39,624 nt of DNA from Ornatilinea sp. (GTDB lineage Bacteria; Chloroflexota; Anaerolineae; Anaerolineales; Anaerolineaceae). The stretch is from assembly GCA_018433975.1 (NCBI GenBank), contig JAHDQE010000094.1, forward strand, positions 1-39,624. Direction: 5' to 3'. A model generated the notes under the pieces. That model saw nothing but the letters and a program-made list of their open reading frames with translations. It did not search any database and was not told the origin of the DNA. The first letter of the stretch is position 1, and each line of letters starts with the position of its first letter. This document shows positions 39,128 through 39,624 of the stretch, in pieces. Position numbers and translations under genes: made by a program.

Positions 39128-39624
39128 CTAATAAATCAAATCAAAGCGGTACCACGGGTCCACCACATAACTTTTCCAGGTGCGGATATCAAGGGTGTCG
39201 GGATAGGTTTGATAGAACCCGGCAAAATTGATGGTGGTATCCGGATAGCTGCGTAAAGGATTGAGATAGATTTTTGCGGGCTCCGCTTCAACGGTCTTGC
39301 CCTGAAAATGCAAGGTCGCCAGAGTTTCATTGACCTGCCCAAACAGGATCGGATCATTGGTCCGGTTTTGCGCCAGCAGGTTAACCTGCATGTGATCAGT
39401 GAAACGCAGGATCTCTTTCGGGAGCATACTCACACCGCCTGTGGTCTGGAACTGCACATTCAAGGTGCGAAAATCCACCAGATTGTTCCAGTTATATTTC
39501 CACTGCCCATTCTCCAGACGGAAGGCCCACACCGCTTCAAAGGATTCCTTTTTCGGTACGATTTCTTCTGTTGCAGCCCCCTCTGTTGCAGCCCCCTCTG
39601 TTGCAGCCCCCTCTGTTGCAGCCC
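39128..39624 (-). CDS. Unrecognised protein with GAATE repeat linker (5' partial)
   Basis: The frame runs from the stop at 39128 to the window's right edge without interruption, so the N-terminus lies outside. The visible 165 residues begin with repeats of Gly-Ala-Ala-Thr-Glu, then a Lys/Glu-rich bridge, then a domain of about 135 residues rich in strand-forming stretches (VWAFRLENGQWKYNW, YLNPLRSYPDTTINFAGFY, SYVVDPWYRFDLIY). I do not recognise the family. Alanine/glutamate-rich linkers directly after a lipobox are also seen in the lipoprotein at 2443, so this is plausibly an exported lipoprotein too, though no signal peptide is visible here. A GTG at 39532 is in frame but is unlikely to be the start. 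Confidence 0.7.
   Translation of the reverse strand, partial: AATEGAATEGAATEGAATEEIVPKKESFEAVWAFRLENGQWKYNWNNLVDFRTLNVQFQTTGGVSMLPKEILRFTDHMQVNLLAQNRTNDPILFGQVNETLATLHFQGKTVEAEPAKIYLNPLRSYPDTTINFAGFYQTYPDTLDIRTWKSYVVDPWYRFDLIY
39566..39624 (-). repeat. In-frame 15-bp tandem repeat at the window edge
   Basis: Almost four copies of a 15-nt unit (39566-39580, 39581-39595, 39596-39610, 39611-39624 cut by the edge) differ by a single base in the first copy. Each encodes Gly-Ala-Ala-Thr-Glu. The unit length keeps frame when copies are gained or lost. Confidence 0.95.

Noticed and set aside
39566..39624. CRISPR array at the window edge
   Set aside because: The units are contiguous 15-bp copies without spacers and are in frame with a coding region.

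Overview
The window is bacterial, roughly half G+C, gene-dense, with no rRNA, tRNA, phage or insertion-sequence genes that I can see. A tungstate-type transporter with a probable tungsten-enzyme radical SAM maturase, a long Wzm/Wzt glycan cluster, and lipoproteins with Ala/Glu-rich linkers after the lipobox would fit an anaerobic Chloroflexota (Anaerolineae-like) organism. That assignment is an inference from gene content and style, not a proof.

Left part (1-13.8 kb), mostly on the + strand: the end of a polytopic membrane protein; a membrane diguanylate cyclase with intact GGEEF and I-site; a metal/cofactor block made of a four-domain lipoprotein with molybdopterin-domain-like repeats, a WtpA-like binding lipoprotein and a WtpB-like permease, with no ATPase gene beside them; a DJ-1/PfpI protein; and, convergent, an AbrB-radical SAM-SPASM protein resembling tungsten-oxidoreductase maturases. 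Then come a glycerol kinase carrying a C-terminal LuxR DNA-binding domain, an exported serine hydrolase of the beta-lactamase/esterase class, and a NagD-type HAD phosphatase. Clear hairpin terminators separate several of these units.

Right part (13.9-38.6 kb): about 24.7 kb read entirely on the - strand, mostly with 4-20 nt overlaps or very short gaps, so probably one or a few long transcripts. In transcription order: Wzm permease, Wzt ATPase with a C-terminal sugar-recognition-type domain, two tandem sulfotransferases, a 1108-residue protein joining two sulfotransferase domains, a long coiled coil and a family-2 glycosyltransferase, an acyl carrier protein, then SGNH-MBOAT-SGNH-MBOAT-SGNH, the decayed remnant of a third MBOAT, a fatty-acyl-AMP-ligase-like protein, a second acyl ligase, one GT2, three GT4 and one GT-C membrane glycosyltransferase. 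The set looks like a machine that builds a glycan, sulfates it, exports it by ABC transporter and decorates it with acyl groups using a Dlt-like logic (AMP ligase + carrier protein + MBOAT + membrane SGNH protein). This combination is the most interesting system in the window.

The right edge holds the 3' end of a - strand gene encoding an unrecognised protein. Its upstream part is an in-frame 15-bp tandem repeat that runs off the window.
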